Below, one piece after another: positions 1 to 10,034 of a stretch of DNA of 64,000 nt (positions are counted from its first letter, which is position 1; the number at the start of each line of letters is the position of its first letter). Position numbers and translations under genes: made by a program. Under the pieces are notes generated by a model. The model worked only from the letters and a program-made list of their open reading frames with translations, searched no databases and had not been told where the DNA came from. This DNA is from Amylostereum areolatum. Lineage: Eukaryota > Basidiomycota > Agaricomycetes > Russulales > Stereaceae. Where the stretch lies: the NCBI GenBank assembly GCA_012932865.1, contig SAXG01000136.1, forward strand, positions 1 to 64,000, read 5' to 3'.

Positions 1-352
1 GAGGAGAAGACCTGCATACCAGAAGCAGATCAAGGACCTGCGCGCTCGCCTTGGGGACAAGGCCAACGCCGCGTCCTCGTCGTCTGACGGCTTAAACCCT
101 GCTGGCGAACACGCCGGCAGCGCTGCATCTGCAAGTGTCGCTCCTTCCGACCCCCTCTCTCCGCCCTCTGCAGCTCGATGCTGACGTCGATTGGAATGCA
201 GACACCGGTGCCACGTCTCATATGACCCCGCATCGCCACTTCTTCACCTCCTACCGTCCCCTTCGCACGCCCATTCGCCTCGCAGACGGAAAGACGGTGT
301 ACAGTGCAGGAGTGGTTCAGTGGTGTTCAATCCGGTTGTAGCAGGAAAGGCG
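1..352 (+). pseudogene. copia gag-protease fragment, 5' part of outer element H0
   Basis: This piece is homologous to 2231-2586 inside E1 and to the same part of E2. It begins at the end of the CCHC zinc-knuckle region, runs through a Ser/Ala-rich linker, and contains the aspartic protease motif DTGATSHMT starting at 201. It stops at 352, exactly where the LTR of E1 begins. Several 1-2 base indels relative to E2 break the frame. The H0 sequence resumes at 6307 after the five duplicated bases AGGCG, so this is the left half of an element split by insertion. Its 5' LTR and most of gag lie outside the window. Confidence 0.85.
348..352. repeat. Target-site duplication AGGCG, left copy (E1)
   Basis: The last five bases before the E1 LTR read AGGCG and recur right after its 3' LTR at 6307-6311. 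Five bases is the usual copia integrase duplication. Joining the two flanks restores the pol sequence found uninterrupted in E2. Confidence 0.9.
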
Positions 353-806
353 TGTTGAGATATTCGTTTATGTCTGATTTCTACGCCTTTATTCTGTTCT
401 ATCTCCCTTCTATTCGCGTCTATTCCGCTCCATTCACCCTATTATCATCTAATTCCGCGTCTATACCCTCACATGCCCTCTCCACTTCACCCACTGTTCG
501 CTATTGTACTGTACTTACTGTAGTTCAGCCTGAGCTAGCTTCCCTAGCTTCAGTTTCGAGTTAGTTACCGCTTTTGGTCGATTCTCGGCTTATTCCGAGT
601 TTCCTCCCACGCTCCATGGCCTCTACCTGCAGCCACACGCGTCTGCTCCTCCTCAGTCGCTCATGTCTGTGCTGCAGGTATGCCCTTTGCTCGTTTCTGT
701 CTTGTTCTCAGTCGCTCATCTCTGTGCTGCAGCAATCCACTGTTTGTGTTTCAGTTTCTGAGCGTCCCTAGCTAGTTGGCTAGCCCCTTCAACCGCGACT
801 TCAACA
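353..806 (+). repeat. 5' LTR of E1 (LTR A)
   Basis: Starts TGTTGAGATATTC and ends GCGACTTCAACA. It is 454 bp against 451 for the other young copies and differs from the 3' LTR mainly by small indels (for example near 358, 663, 710 and 750-760) rather than substitutions. See the finding on the indel-rich left end. Confidence 0.92.
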
Positions 807-825
807 GGTTATGGGCCCTGCGCTC
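807..825 (+). promoter_or_regulatory. Primer-binding site, half-tRNA initiator-Met type
   Basis: GGTTATGGGCCCTGCGCTC begins directly after the LTR. Its complement ends in GGGCCCATAACC, the anticodon stem-loop of eukaryotic initiator tRNA-Met. Drosophila copia is known to prime from a 5' half-molecule of this tRNA. The match is to the anticodon region, not to a tRNA 3' end. The same sequence abuts the 5' LTR of E2 at 34312-34330. Confidence 0.75.
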
Positions 826-1517
826 TAGCCAACATCCATCGCTTTATCTCGCCTCCCAGCACCCCCTCGCCTCGTCCTTCTACACACCCTCTCCTACCAT
901 CCCTAGAGGCCCCAGCCCTCGAGTTTCAAGTCGAACGACCCATCCGTCGCCTCCCAACGCCAGCCCCATCCTCCAGGGGCGCGCATTCTCAACATCAAGC
1001 GCGCGCACGCAAACGCCCCTTCATCCGTTCGCCTCGCCCTTGCATATTCCGCATCTACTACTCCCTATCCAACTTCGTGCCAAGCCCCAAGGCCGTCGCT
1101 TTTGTCGCTGCGCGTCCACAGCCTGTGACGCTTCCTCCTCCTCCTCCCACAAACATCAAAGGCGCCCTCAGCGCCCCTTCAACCGTTTGCTACCTCGCTT
1201 CGCGTCAGCCCTCCCTACCACCCTACCTACCCCCTCGCCAAACGCGGTAGCCGTCGCTGAAGCCGTTCGCCCTCAGGAGCTCGTTGTTTGCAGGAGGCTG
1301 TTTCGAAGAAATTTTCACCTTGGGATCGGACGAGTGTAGCTTCCCATCGCGTTGTGCTATCGGTACGCGCTCTTCAGGCCTCCATCTAGGACCATCCACC
1401 CTCCCCATCGCCGTCGTACCCGCCCCCATCGCCCTATCCCATCGCCCTCGGCGCCCCCTCGAACCTCTGCTCGTCCAAAATCGTCGCTTTTTGCGTATAT
1501 CCTCTCCAATTCCTCAT

Positions 1518-4500
1518 ATGTCCGACTCTATCCCCAAAAATCGACGCTCTCACACCGGCCAAAACTACAAGGACTGGTCGAACGAGGTTCTGGCCTGGCT
1601 CCAGACCAAGGGCTGGGACGCTGTAGTGCTGGGGGGAGACGTCCAAGCCGGCGGATACTGCTGCTGCCGCCCTCAAGGAGTACACCTCGATCTGCTCCAA
1701 GGCTGGGGGTGCCATCTACCTCCTCATCTCCAAGGACCAGCGAGGTCCTGTGGACGACCTTAGGCGCGACGCCCCTGCTATGTGGACGAAGCTCGAGGCG
1801 CTGCAACGTCAAGAAGGCGCCTGGCGCGCACTTCAACCGCGTATGACGACCTCTTCAATGTCCGCAAGAAGGAGGACGAGTCCCTGCTCGCTATGGCGAC
1901 GCGAGTCGACGATGCTATGCGTCGCATTCGTTCCCTTCGCCCTGCGTCTCTCACCCTCGAGGAGCTCGACAAGGAGCTCACCACCATGGCGTACATCCGC
2001 CGCCCTCCCCTCGGAGTACTCCTCCTTCGTCTCGTCCCTCCTCCTGCTCGAGAAGCTCGACCCCGACAGCGTCAAGGACGCGTTTGTGCGCGAGGAGACC
2101 AACAGGGAGCGCAACCCCGAGTTCTTCAAGCCGGACGCTTCGTCTGCGCTCAGTGCGTCGTCGTCTGGCGCATCTGGCAAGGCCAAGGGGCAGTCCTCGC
2201 GTCCACGTCTCACTTGCGCGTTCTGCAAGAAGAGCGGGCACGAGGAGAAGACCTGCTATCAGAAGCAGATCAAGGACCTGCGTTCTCGCCTTGGGGACAA
2301 GGCCAACGCCGCTTCGTCGTCGTCTGACGGCTTCAATCCTGCTGGCGAACACGCTGGCAGCGCTGCATCCGCAAGTGTCGCTCCTTCCGACCCCCTCTCG
2401 CCGCTGCAGCTCGATGCTGACGTCGATTGGAATGCAGGACACCGGCGCCACGTCTCATATGACCCCGCATCGCCACTTCTTCGCCTCCTACCGTCCCCTT
2501 CGCACGCCCATTCGCCTCGCAGACGGAAAGACGGTGTACAGTGCAGGAGTCGGTTCAGTGGTGTTCAATCCGGTTGTAGCAGGAAAGGCGCAGGGTGCCG
2601 TCGAGTTTACTAGAGTCCTCCATGTTCCCCATCTTCGCAATAATCTCCTCTCTGTCCTCTACCTTGCGAAGCATAAGGCGTTCGTCGTCACCATCAAGGG
2701 GAGCCGCGTCTCCTTCGCTAAGGACGGCGCTGTGTGGTTCACTGCAACGATCAACGATGCGAACACCGCCTATCTCGATGGTTCCACCTCTACAGCGTCG
2801 CACTACGCCCTATCCGCCGCGCTCGCCGCCTCTACGCCGCTCGACGCGTCCCTATGGCACCGCCGCCTGGCTCACTTCAACCACGCTGGTCTCCAGCGCA
2901 TAGTGCGCGAGAATCTCGTCACCGGTCTCGTCTTCAACTCGTTAGAGAAGCCCGACCCTATCTGCGAGCCCTGCCTCGCTGGCAAGATGCATGCCGACCC
3001 GTTCCCCTCCTCTACCACCGTCTACACAAAGCGCCTCGCCCTCGTCCACTCTGACCTGCACGGTCCGCTTCCAGTCCGCACCGCCTCTGGCTATCGCTAC
3101 TGGGTCCTCTACATCGACGCCGCCTCGCGTTTCTACGCCGTCTACCTGCTTCGCAAGAAGTCGGACCAGTACGAGGCGTTCAAGGACTTCAAAGCGTGGG
3201 CCGAGAATCAGACAGGCGAGAAGCTGCTCGCGCTGCAGGACGACAAGGGGGGCGAGTACATGGGGCGCAACATGGACGAGTTCTGTTCGCTGCACGGGAT
3301 CGAGCGCCGTCATACGACGCGCAATCGCCCTCAGCAGAACGGCGTGGCGGAGCGTGCAAATCGCACCATTGAGGAGGGTGTCACCGCGATGCTTGCGGAG
3401 TCCGGCCTGCCTGTGTCTTTCTGGGGAGAAGCGCTCAGTGCCTACATCCACGTCCGCAACCGCCTGCCCACCGCCGCCATCAAGGCGCACACCACGCCCT
3501 TCGAGCTCTGGCACGGGTCCAAGCCGGATGTGAGTCGTCTGCGCGTGTGGGGATGCACCGCATACGTCCATATCCAGCGCGACAAGCGCAAGGGCCTGCA
3601 GCCGCACATGGTGAAGGCCGCCTTCATCGGGTATCCGGAGGGGTACAAAGGCTGGAAGTTCTGGGACCCTATAGCGAAGAAGGTCATCATTTGCGAGCGC
3701 GCCGACTTTGATGAGCGCGATTTCCCTCGCTCCAGGCTCAACAAGCCGCTCCTGCCCTCGCCTTCCGCTCCCCTCTTCCCTCCTCCGCCTCCATCGGAGC
3801 CTGCTCCCTCTCAGCCGGTGCTGGATGCCGGGGGAGACGACGACTCGTCCTCTGCTGAGCAAGACGAGCCTGATCTGCCTCCAGCTCCGCCTGCTGATGA
3901 GCATGATCAGGATGCGGCCGATCCCGCTCCTGCGCCGCCTGCAGCCGATCCTGCACCTCCCTCTCCACATGCGGGTCCTTCGCGGCCTGCTCCTCGAGGG
4001 AGGAAGCGCGCCGCCTCGCCCACCGGTCCTCTGCGCCGTAGCACGCGCGACGCCGTGGTCAAGGCGCGATCGAACAGCTGGCAGCCTCAACCAGTGCCCT
4101 CCAAGGCGAAAGTGCGCGAGCCGCTTCCTGCAGTCGAATCCGACGAGGAGGACGATGCTCACAGCGACTCTCCTGAGCCGTGGGCGAATGACGACGTCTA
4201 CTCTGCGCAGGAGACGCCTGAGGCCGCCTTTGCCATCCACACCGCGTTGGAGACTGCCCTTCTATCCGCAGACGGCGAGCCGCTCTCCTACAGGCAGGCT
4301 ATGCAGCGTCCAGACGCGGAGATGTGGCTTGCAGCGTGCAGAGAGGAGCTCGACGCGCATGCAGCCAATGGCACCTGGTCTATCGCTTCCCTTCCCCCTG
4401 GCGCGCACGCCGTCGCATCGCGCTGGGTCTTCAAGGTCAAGCGCAAGGAGGACGGCTCCATCGAGCGCTACAAGGCGCGCGTCGTCGCGAAGGGCTTTGC

Positions 4501-5836
4501 CCAGCGTCCTGGCTTCGACTACTTCGAGACCTTCGCTCCCACTGCCAAGTTCCAGGCCATCCGCACTGTCCTCGCCCTCGCCGCCGTCGAGGATCTCCAC
4601 CTGCGCTCCATCGACATCTCCCATGCCTTCATCAATGGCGACCTCGATGCGGAGGTCTACATGAAGCAGCCTGAAGGCTTCGAGGAGGGTCCTCCTGGCG
4701 CGGTCTGCAAGCTGCAGAAGTCGATCTACGGCCTCAAGCAGGCCGCTCGCCTGTGGAAGATCAAGCTGATGGAGGTCCTGTGCGACAAGATGGGATTCCG
4801 CTGCATCTACAGCGACGCGTCAATCTACGTGCTCCAGCGCGACGCTGTGCGCGTTCTCCTCCCTGTCTTCGTCGACGACGGCACCCTGGCGTCGAATTCG
4901 GAGCCTGTTCTCGACGAGATCATCGCCACTCTTCGCACGCACTTCAAGCTGCGAGACCTCGGCCCCACCTCCTTCCTCCTTGGCATCCACATCACTCGAG
5001 ACCGCTCCCTTCGCACCCTCTTCCTCTCCCAGCGCCAGTACATCATCGACACGCTTGCGCGCTACAATCACGCCGACTGCCACCCTGTCACCACGCCTAT
5101 GCTTCCTGGCTCGCGTCTGACGAAGGCCATGTCGCCCCAGAACGCTTCTGAGCGCGAATTCATGCAAAAGGTGCCCTATGGCAGCGCCGTCGGCTCCCTG
5201 CTCTACATCGCGACTGCGACCCGTCCAGACATCGCCTACACTGTCTCCAATCTCTGCCGCTTCATTTCGGACCCAGGTCCTCAGCATTGGCGCGCCGTCC
5301 AGCATCTGTTCAAGTACCTCCAGGGCACGAAGGACTTGAAGCTCGTGTACAGGCCGACCGACGACTCCGAGCTGTTCACCACCTTCACAGACTCGGACCA
5401 CGGCGGAAACGTCGACAATGGCCGCTCCACAGGCGGGTATCTCGTCCGCATTGGTTCTGGCGCTGTCAGCTGGAGCTCTCGCCTCCAATCGCTCGTCGCA
5501 CAGTCGACGACCGAGGCGGAGTACATTGCTGCCGTCGAGGCTGGCAAGGAGATCGTCTGGATGCGCAACCTGCTCTCTGAGTTTGGCTACACAGTCGAGG
5601 GCGCTTCGCTCCTGTACTCGGACAATCAGTCGTCTATCAACGTCTCAAAGAATCCCGAGCATCATGGACGCATGAAGCACCTCGACCTGCGCTTCTACTG
5701 GCTGCGAGACGAAGTGGAGGCCGGCCGGATTGTTCTCAAGTTTGTGGGGACAAACGAGATGCCGGCCGACATCCTGACGAAGGCGCTGCCTCGTGAGCGC
5801 GTTGTGCGCTGCAGGGAGATGATGGGACTCGAGTAG
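1518..5836 (+). pseudogene. copia gag-pol polyprotein of E1, frame-broken in gag
   Basis: The equivalent of the E2 start codon is the ATG at 1518 (MSDSIPK). Extra bases follow, for example in the A-run near 1536, near 1550, in the G-run near 1632, near 1804 and 1840, near 2000 and at about 2437, so gag cannot be read through. The zinc knuckle CAFCKKSGHEEKTC lies at 2215-2256. From the protease motif DTGATSHMT (2438) to the stop at 5834-5836 the frame is open: GAG-pre-integrase (LWHRRLAHF), integrase (HSDLHGPLP, QDDKGGEYMG, NGVAERANRT), a Pro/Asp-rich linker, RT with the FVDD box near 4869, and RNase H (TDSDHGG). The pol half is therefore potentially functional, but it is separated from gag by indels. 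These could be real decay or sequencing error. Confidence 0.85.
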
Positions 5837-5848
5837 GCGTCTCATCAC

Positions 5849-5855
5849 GGGGGAG
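5849..5855 (+). promoter_or_regulatory. Polypurine tract of E1
   Basis: GGGGGAG ends immediately before the TGTTGAAG start of the 3' LTR, the expected place for the plus-strand primer. Array units 1-4 carry the same tract, while the terminal H0 copy has AGGGGAG (36498-36504). Confidence 0.8.
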
Positions 5856-6306
5856 TGTTGAAGATATTCGTTTATGTCTGATTTCTACGCCTTTATTCTG
5901 TTCTATCTCCCTTCTATTCGCGTCTATTCCGCTCCATTCACCCTATTATCATCTAATTCCGCGTCTATACCCTCACATGCCCTCTCCACTTCACCCACTG
6001 TTCGCTATTGTACTGTACTTACTGTAGTTCAGCCTGAGCTAGCTTCCCTAGCTTCAGTTTCGAGTTAGTTACCGCTTTTGGTCGATTCTCGGCTTATTCC
6101 GAGTTTCCTCCCACGCTCCATGGCCTCTACCTGCAGCCACACGCGTCTGCTCCTCCTCAGTCGCTCATTCTGTGCTGCAGGTATGCCCTTTGCTCGTTTC
6201 TGTCTTGTTTCTCAGTCGCTCATTCTGTGCTGCAGCAATCCACTGTTTGTGTCAGTTCTGAGCGTCCCTAGCTAGTTGGCTAGCCCCTTCAACTGCGACT
6301 TCAACA
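5856..6306 (+). repeat. 3' LTR of E1 (LTR B)
   Basis: A 451-bp LTR, TGTTGAAG...CTTCAACA, followed directly by the duplicated AGGCG and the resumed H0 pol sequence. It is essentially identical to LTRs C-E of the array. Confidence 0.93.
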
Positions 6307-6311
6307 AGGCG
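6307..6311. repeat. Target-site duplication AGGCG, right copy (E1)
   Basis: Partner of 348-352. The same five bases follow each array LTR (10035, 13763, 17491) and appear as CGCCT at 23281-23285 in the inverted unit, as expected if all units descend from this junction. Confidence 0.9.
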
Positions 6312-9300
6312 CAGGGCGCCGTCGAGTTTACTAGAGTCCTCCATGTTCCCCATCTTCGCAATAATCTCCTCTCTGTCCTCTACCTTGCGAAGCATAAGGC
6401 GTTCGTTGTCACCATCAAGGGGAGCCGCGTCTCCTTCGCTAAGGACGGCGCTGTGTGGTTCACTGCGACGATCAACGACGCAAACACCGCCTATCTCGAC
6501 GGGTCCACCTCTACTGCGTCGCACTACGCCCTTTCCGCCGCGCTCGCCGCCTCTAAGCCTCTCGACGCGTCCCTATGGCACCGCCGCCTTGCGCACTTCA
6601 ACCACGCCGGTCTCCAGCGCATAGTGCGCGAGAACCTCGTCACTGGTCTCGTCTTCAACTCGTTAGAGAAGCCCGACCCTATCTGCGAGCCCTGCCTCGC
6701 TGACAAGATGCGTGCCGACCCGTTCCCCTCCTCTACCACCGTCTACACAAAGCTCCTCGCCCTCGTCCACTCCGACCTGCATGGCCCGCTTCCAGTCCGC
6801 ACCGCCTCTGGCTATCGCTACTGGGTCCTCTATATCGACGCCGCCTCGCGTTTCTACGCCGTCTACCTGCTTCGCAAGAAGTCGGACCAGTACGAGGCGT
6901 TCAAGGACTTCAAAGCGTGGGCCGAGAAGCAGACAGGCGAGAAGCTGCTCGCGCTGCAGGACGACAAGGGGGGCGAGTACATGGGGCGCAACATGGACGA
7001 GTTCTGCTCGCTGCACGGGATCGAGCGCCGTCATACGACGCGCAATCGCCCGCAGCAGAACGGTGTAGCGGAGCGCGCAAATCGCACCATTGAGGAGGGC
7101 ATCACTGCGATGCTTGCGGAGTCCGGCCTGCCTGCGTCTTTCTGGGGAGAAGCGCTCAGTGCCTACATCCATGTCCGTAACCGCCTTCCCACCGCCGCTA
7201 TCAAGGCGCACACCACGCCCTTCGAGCTCTGGCACGGGTCCAAGCCGGATGTGAGTCGTCTGCGCGTGTGGGGATGCACCGCATACGTCCACGTCCAGCG
7301 CGACAAGCGCAAGGGCCTGCAGCCGCACATGGTGAAGGCCGCCTTCATCGGGTATCCGGAGGGGTACAAAGGCTGGAAGTTCTGGGACCCCATAGCGAAG
7401 AAGGTCATCATTTGCGAGCGCGCAGACTTCGACGAGCGCGATTTCCCTCGCTCCAGGCTTAACAAGCCGCTCCTGCCCTCGCCTTCCGCTCCCCTCTTCC
7501 CTCCTTCGCCTCCATCGGAGCCTGCTCCCTCTCAGCCGGTGCTGGATGCCGGGGGAGACGACGACTCGTCCTCTGCTGAGCAAGACGAGCCTGATCTGCC
7601 TCCAGCTCCGCCTGCTGATGAGCACGAGCATGATGTCGATCAGGATGCGGCCGATCCCGCTCCTGCGCCGCCTGCAGCCGATCCTGCACCTCCCTCTCCA
7701 CATGCGGGTCCTTCGCGGCCTGTTCCTCGAGGGAGGAAGCGCGCCGCTTCGCCCACCGGTCCTCTGCGCCGTAGCACGCGCGACGCCGTGGTCAAGGCGC
7801 GATCGAATAGCTGGCAGCCTCAGCCAGTGCCCTCCAAGGCAAAAGTGCGCGAGCCGCTTCCTGCAGTCGAATCCGACGAGGAGGACGATGTTCACAGCGA
7901 CTCTCCTGAGCCATGGGCGAATGACGACGTCTACTTCGCGCGGGAGACGCCTGAGGCCGCCTTTGCCATCCATACCGCCCTCGAGACCGCCCTGCTATCC
8001 GCAGACGGCGAGCCGCTCTCCTACAGGCAGGCTATGGAGCGTCCGGACGCGGAGATGTGGCTTGCAGCGTGCAGAGAGGAGCTCGACGCGCATGCAGCCA
8101 ACGGCACCTGGTCTATCGCCTCTCTCCCTCCTGGCTCGCACGCCGTCGCATCACGCTGGGTCTTCAAGGTCAAGCGCAAGGAGGACGGCTCCATCGAGCG
8201 CTACAAGGCGCGCGTCGTCGCCAAGGGCTTTGCCCAACGTCCTGGCTTCGACTACTTCGAGACCTTCGCTCCCACTGCCAAGTTCCAGGCCATTCGCACT
8301 GTCCTCGCCCTCGCCGCCGTCGAGGATCTCCACCTGCGCTCCATCGACATCTCCCATGCCTTCATCAATGGCGACCTCGATGCGGAGGTCTACATGAAGC
8401 AGCCTGAAGGCTTTGAGGAGGGTCCTCCTGGCGCGGTCTGCAAGCTGCAGAAGTCGATCTACGGCCTCAAGCAGGCCGCTCGCCTGTGGAAGATCAAGCT
8501 GATGGAGGTCCTGTGCGACAAGATGGGATTCCGCTGCATCTACAGCGACGTGTCGATCTACGTGCTCCAGCGCGACGCTGTGCGTGTTCTCCTACTTCGT
8601 CGACGACGGCACCCTGGCGTCGAATTCGGAGCCTGTTCTCGACGAGATCATCACCACTCTTCGCATGCACTTCAAGCTGCGAGATCTCGGCCCTACCTCC
8701 TTCCTCCTCGGCATCCACATCACTCGAGACCGTTCCCTTCGCACCCTCTTCCTCTCCCAGCGCCAGTACATCGTCGACACGCTTGCACGCTACAACCACG
8801 CCGACTGCCACCCTGTCACGATGCCTATGCTTCCTGGCTCGCGTCTGACGAAGGCCATGTCGCCCGAGAACGCGTCTGAGCGCGAATTCATGCAGAAGGT
8901 GCCCTATGGCAGCGCCGTCGGCTCCCTGCTCTACATCGCGACTGCGACGCGTCCAGACGTCGCCTACACCGTCTCCAACCTCTGCCGCTTGATCTCGGAC
9001 CCAGGTCCTCAGCATTGGCGCGCCGTCCAGCATCTGTTCAAGTACCTCCAGGGCACGAAGGACTTGAAGCTCGTGTACAGGCCGACCGGCGACTCCGAGC
9101 TGTTCACCACCTTCACGGACTCGGACCACGGCGGAAACGTCGACAATGGCCGCTCCACAGGCGGGTATCTCGTCCGCATTGGTTCTGGCGCTGTCAGCTG
9201 GAGCTCTCGCCTCCAATCGCTCGTCGCACAGTCGACGACCGAGGCGGAGTACATTGCTGCCGTCGAGGCTGGCAAGGAGATCGTCTGGATGCGCAACCTG

Positions 9301-9564
9301 CTCTCTGAGTTTGGCTACACAGTCGAGGGCGCTTCGCTCCTGTACTCGGACAATCAGTCGTCTATCAACGTCTCAAAGAATCCCGAGCATCATGGACGCA
9401 TGAAGCACCTCGACCTGCGCTTCTACTGGCTGCGAGACGAAGTGGAGGCCGGCCGGATTGTTCTCAAGTTTGTGGGGACAAACGAGATGCCGGCCGACAT
9501 CCTGACGAAGGCGCTGCCTCGTGAGCGCGTTGTGCGCTGCAGGGAGATGATGGGACTCGAGTAG
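6307..9564 (+). pseudogene. copia pol remnant, array unit 1
   Basis: The sequence starts abruptly in the pre-integrase region (KAQGAVEF) and runs through integrase (HSDLHGPLP, QDDKGGEYMG, NGVAERANRT), the Pro/Asp-rich linker, RT and RNase H to the stop at 9562-9564. It lacks gag and protease. A net 5-base loss just before the FVDD box (about 8590) shifts the frame inside the RT catalytic motif: the first frame runs on as Arg-rich nonsense to 8879, and the true frame resumes as FVDDGTLAS. An in-frame TTG inside the preceding LTR makes an apparent longer reading frame, but it is not a credible start. Bases up to about 9117 are H0-like and bases from about 9180 are E1-like, marking a crossover. 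Confidence 0.9.
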
Positions 9565-9583
9565 GCGTCTCATCACGGGGGAG

Positions 9584-10034
9584 TGTTGAAGATATTCGTT
9601 TATGTCTGATTTCTACGCCTTTATTCTGTTCTATCTCCCTTCTATTCGCGTCTATTCCGCTCCATTCACCCTATTATCATCTAATTCCGCGTCTATACCC
9701 TCACATGCCCTCTCCACTTCACCCACTGTTCGCTATTGTACTGTACTTACTGTAGTTCAGCCTGAGCTAGCTTCCCTAGCTTCAGTTTCGAGTTAGTTAC
9801 CGCTTTTGGTCGATTCTCGGCTTATTCCGAGTTTCCTCCCACGCTCCATGGCCTCTACCTGCAGCCACACGCGTCTGCTCCTCCTCAGTCGCTCATTCTG
9901 TGCTGCAGGTATGCCCTTTGCTCGTTTCTGTCTTGTTTCTCAGTCGCTCATTCTGTGCTGCAGCAATCCACTGTTTGTGTCAGTTCTGAGCGTCCCTAGC
10001 TAGTTGGCTAGCCCCTTCAACTGCGACTTCAACA
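9584..10034 (+). repeat. LTR C of the array
   Basis: A 451-bp LTR identical in structure to LTR B, preceded by GGGGGAG and followed by AGGCG. It closes unit 1. Confidence 0.93.

Larger units (their letters stand above)
353..6306 (+). mobile_element. Ty1/copia LTR retrotransposon E1 (nested in H0)
   Basis: Two direct LTRs (353-806 and 5856-6306) bound an internal region with a primer-binding site at 807, a leader of about 690 bases, a gag-pol region in copia order (gag, protease, integrase, reverse transcriptase, RNase H) and a polypurine tract before the 3' LTR. The flanking duplication AGGCG shows insertion as a unit. The pol half is almost identical to E2. The gag half has several single-base insertions that break the frame. 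The insertion is in the same orientation as its host H0, which set up the later tandem amplification. Confidence 0.93.

Noticed and set aside
6663..7973. 436-codon antisense frames repeated in every pol copy (for example 2942-4240, 10391-11701, 21619-22929)
   Set aside because: Arg/Gly-rich mirror of GC-rich integrase/linker codons. Present only as shadow of pol and with no protein character.
6276..8879. 867-codon frame beginning in the LTR (MASPFNCDFN...)
   Set aside because: It begins at a TTG in the LTR and exists only because the LTR happens to be open into pol. No ATG start, and gag and protease are missing.
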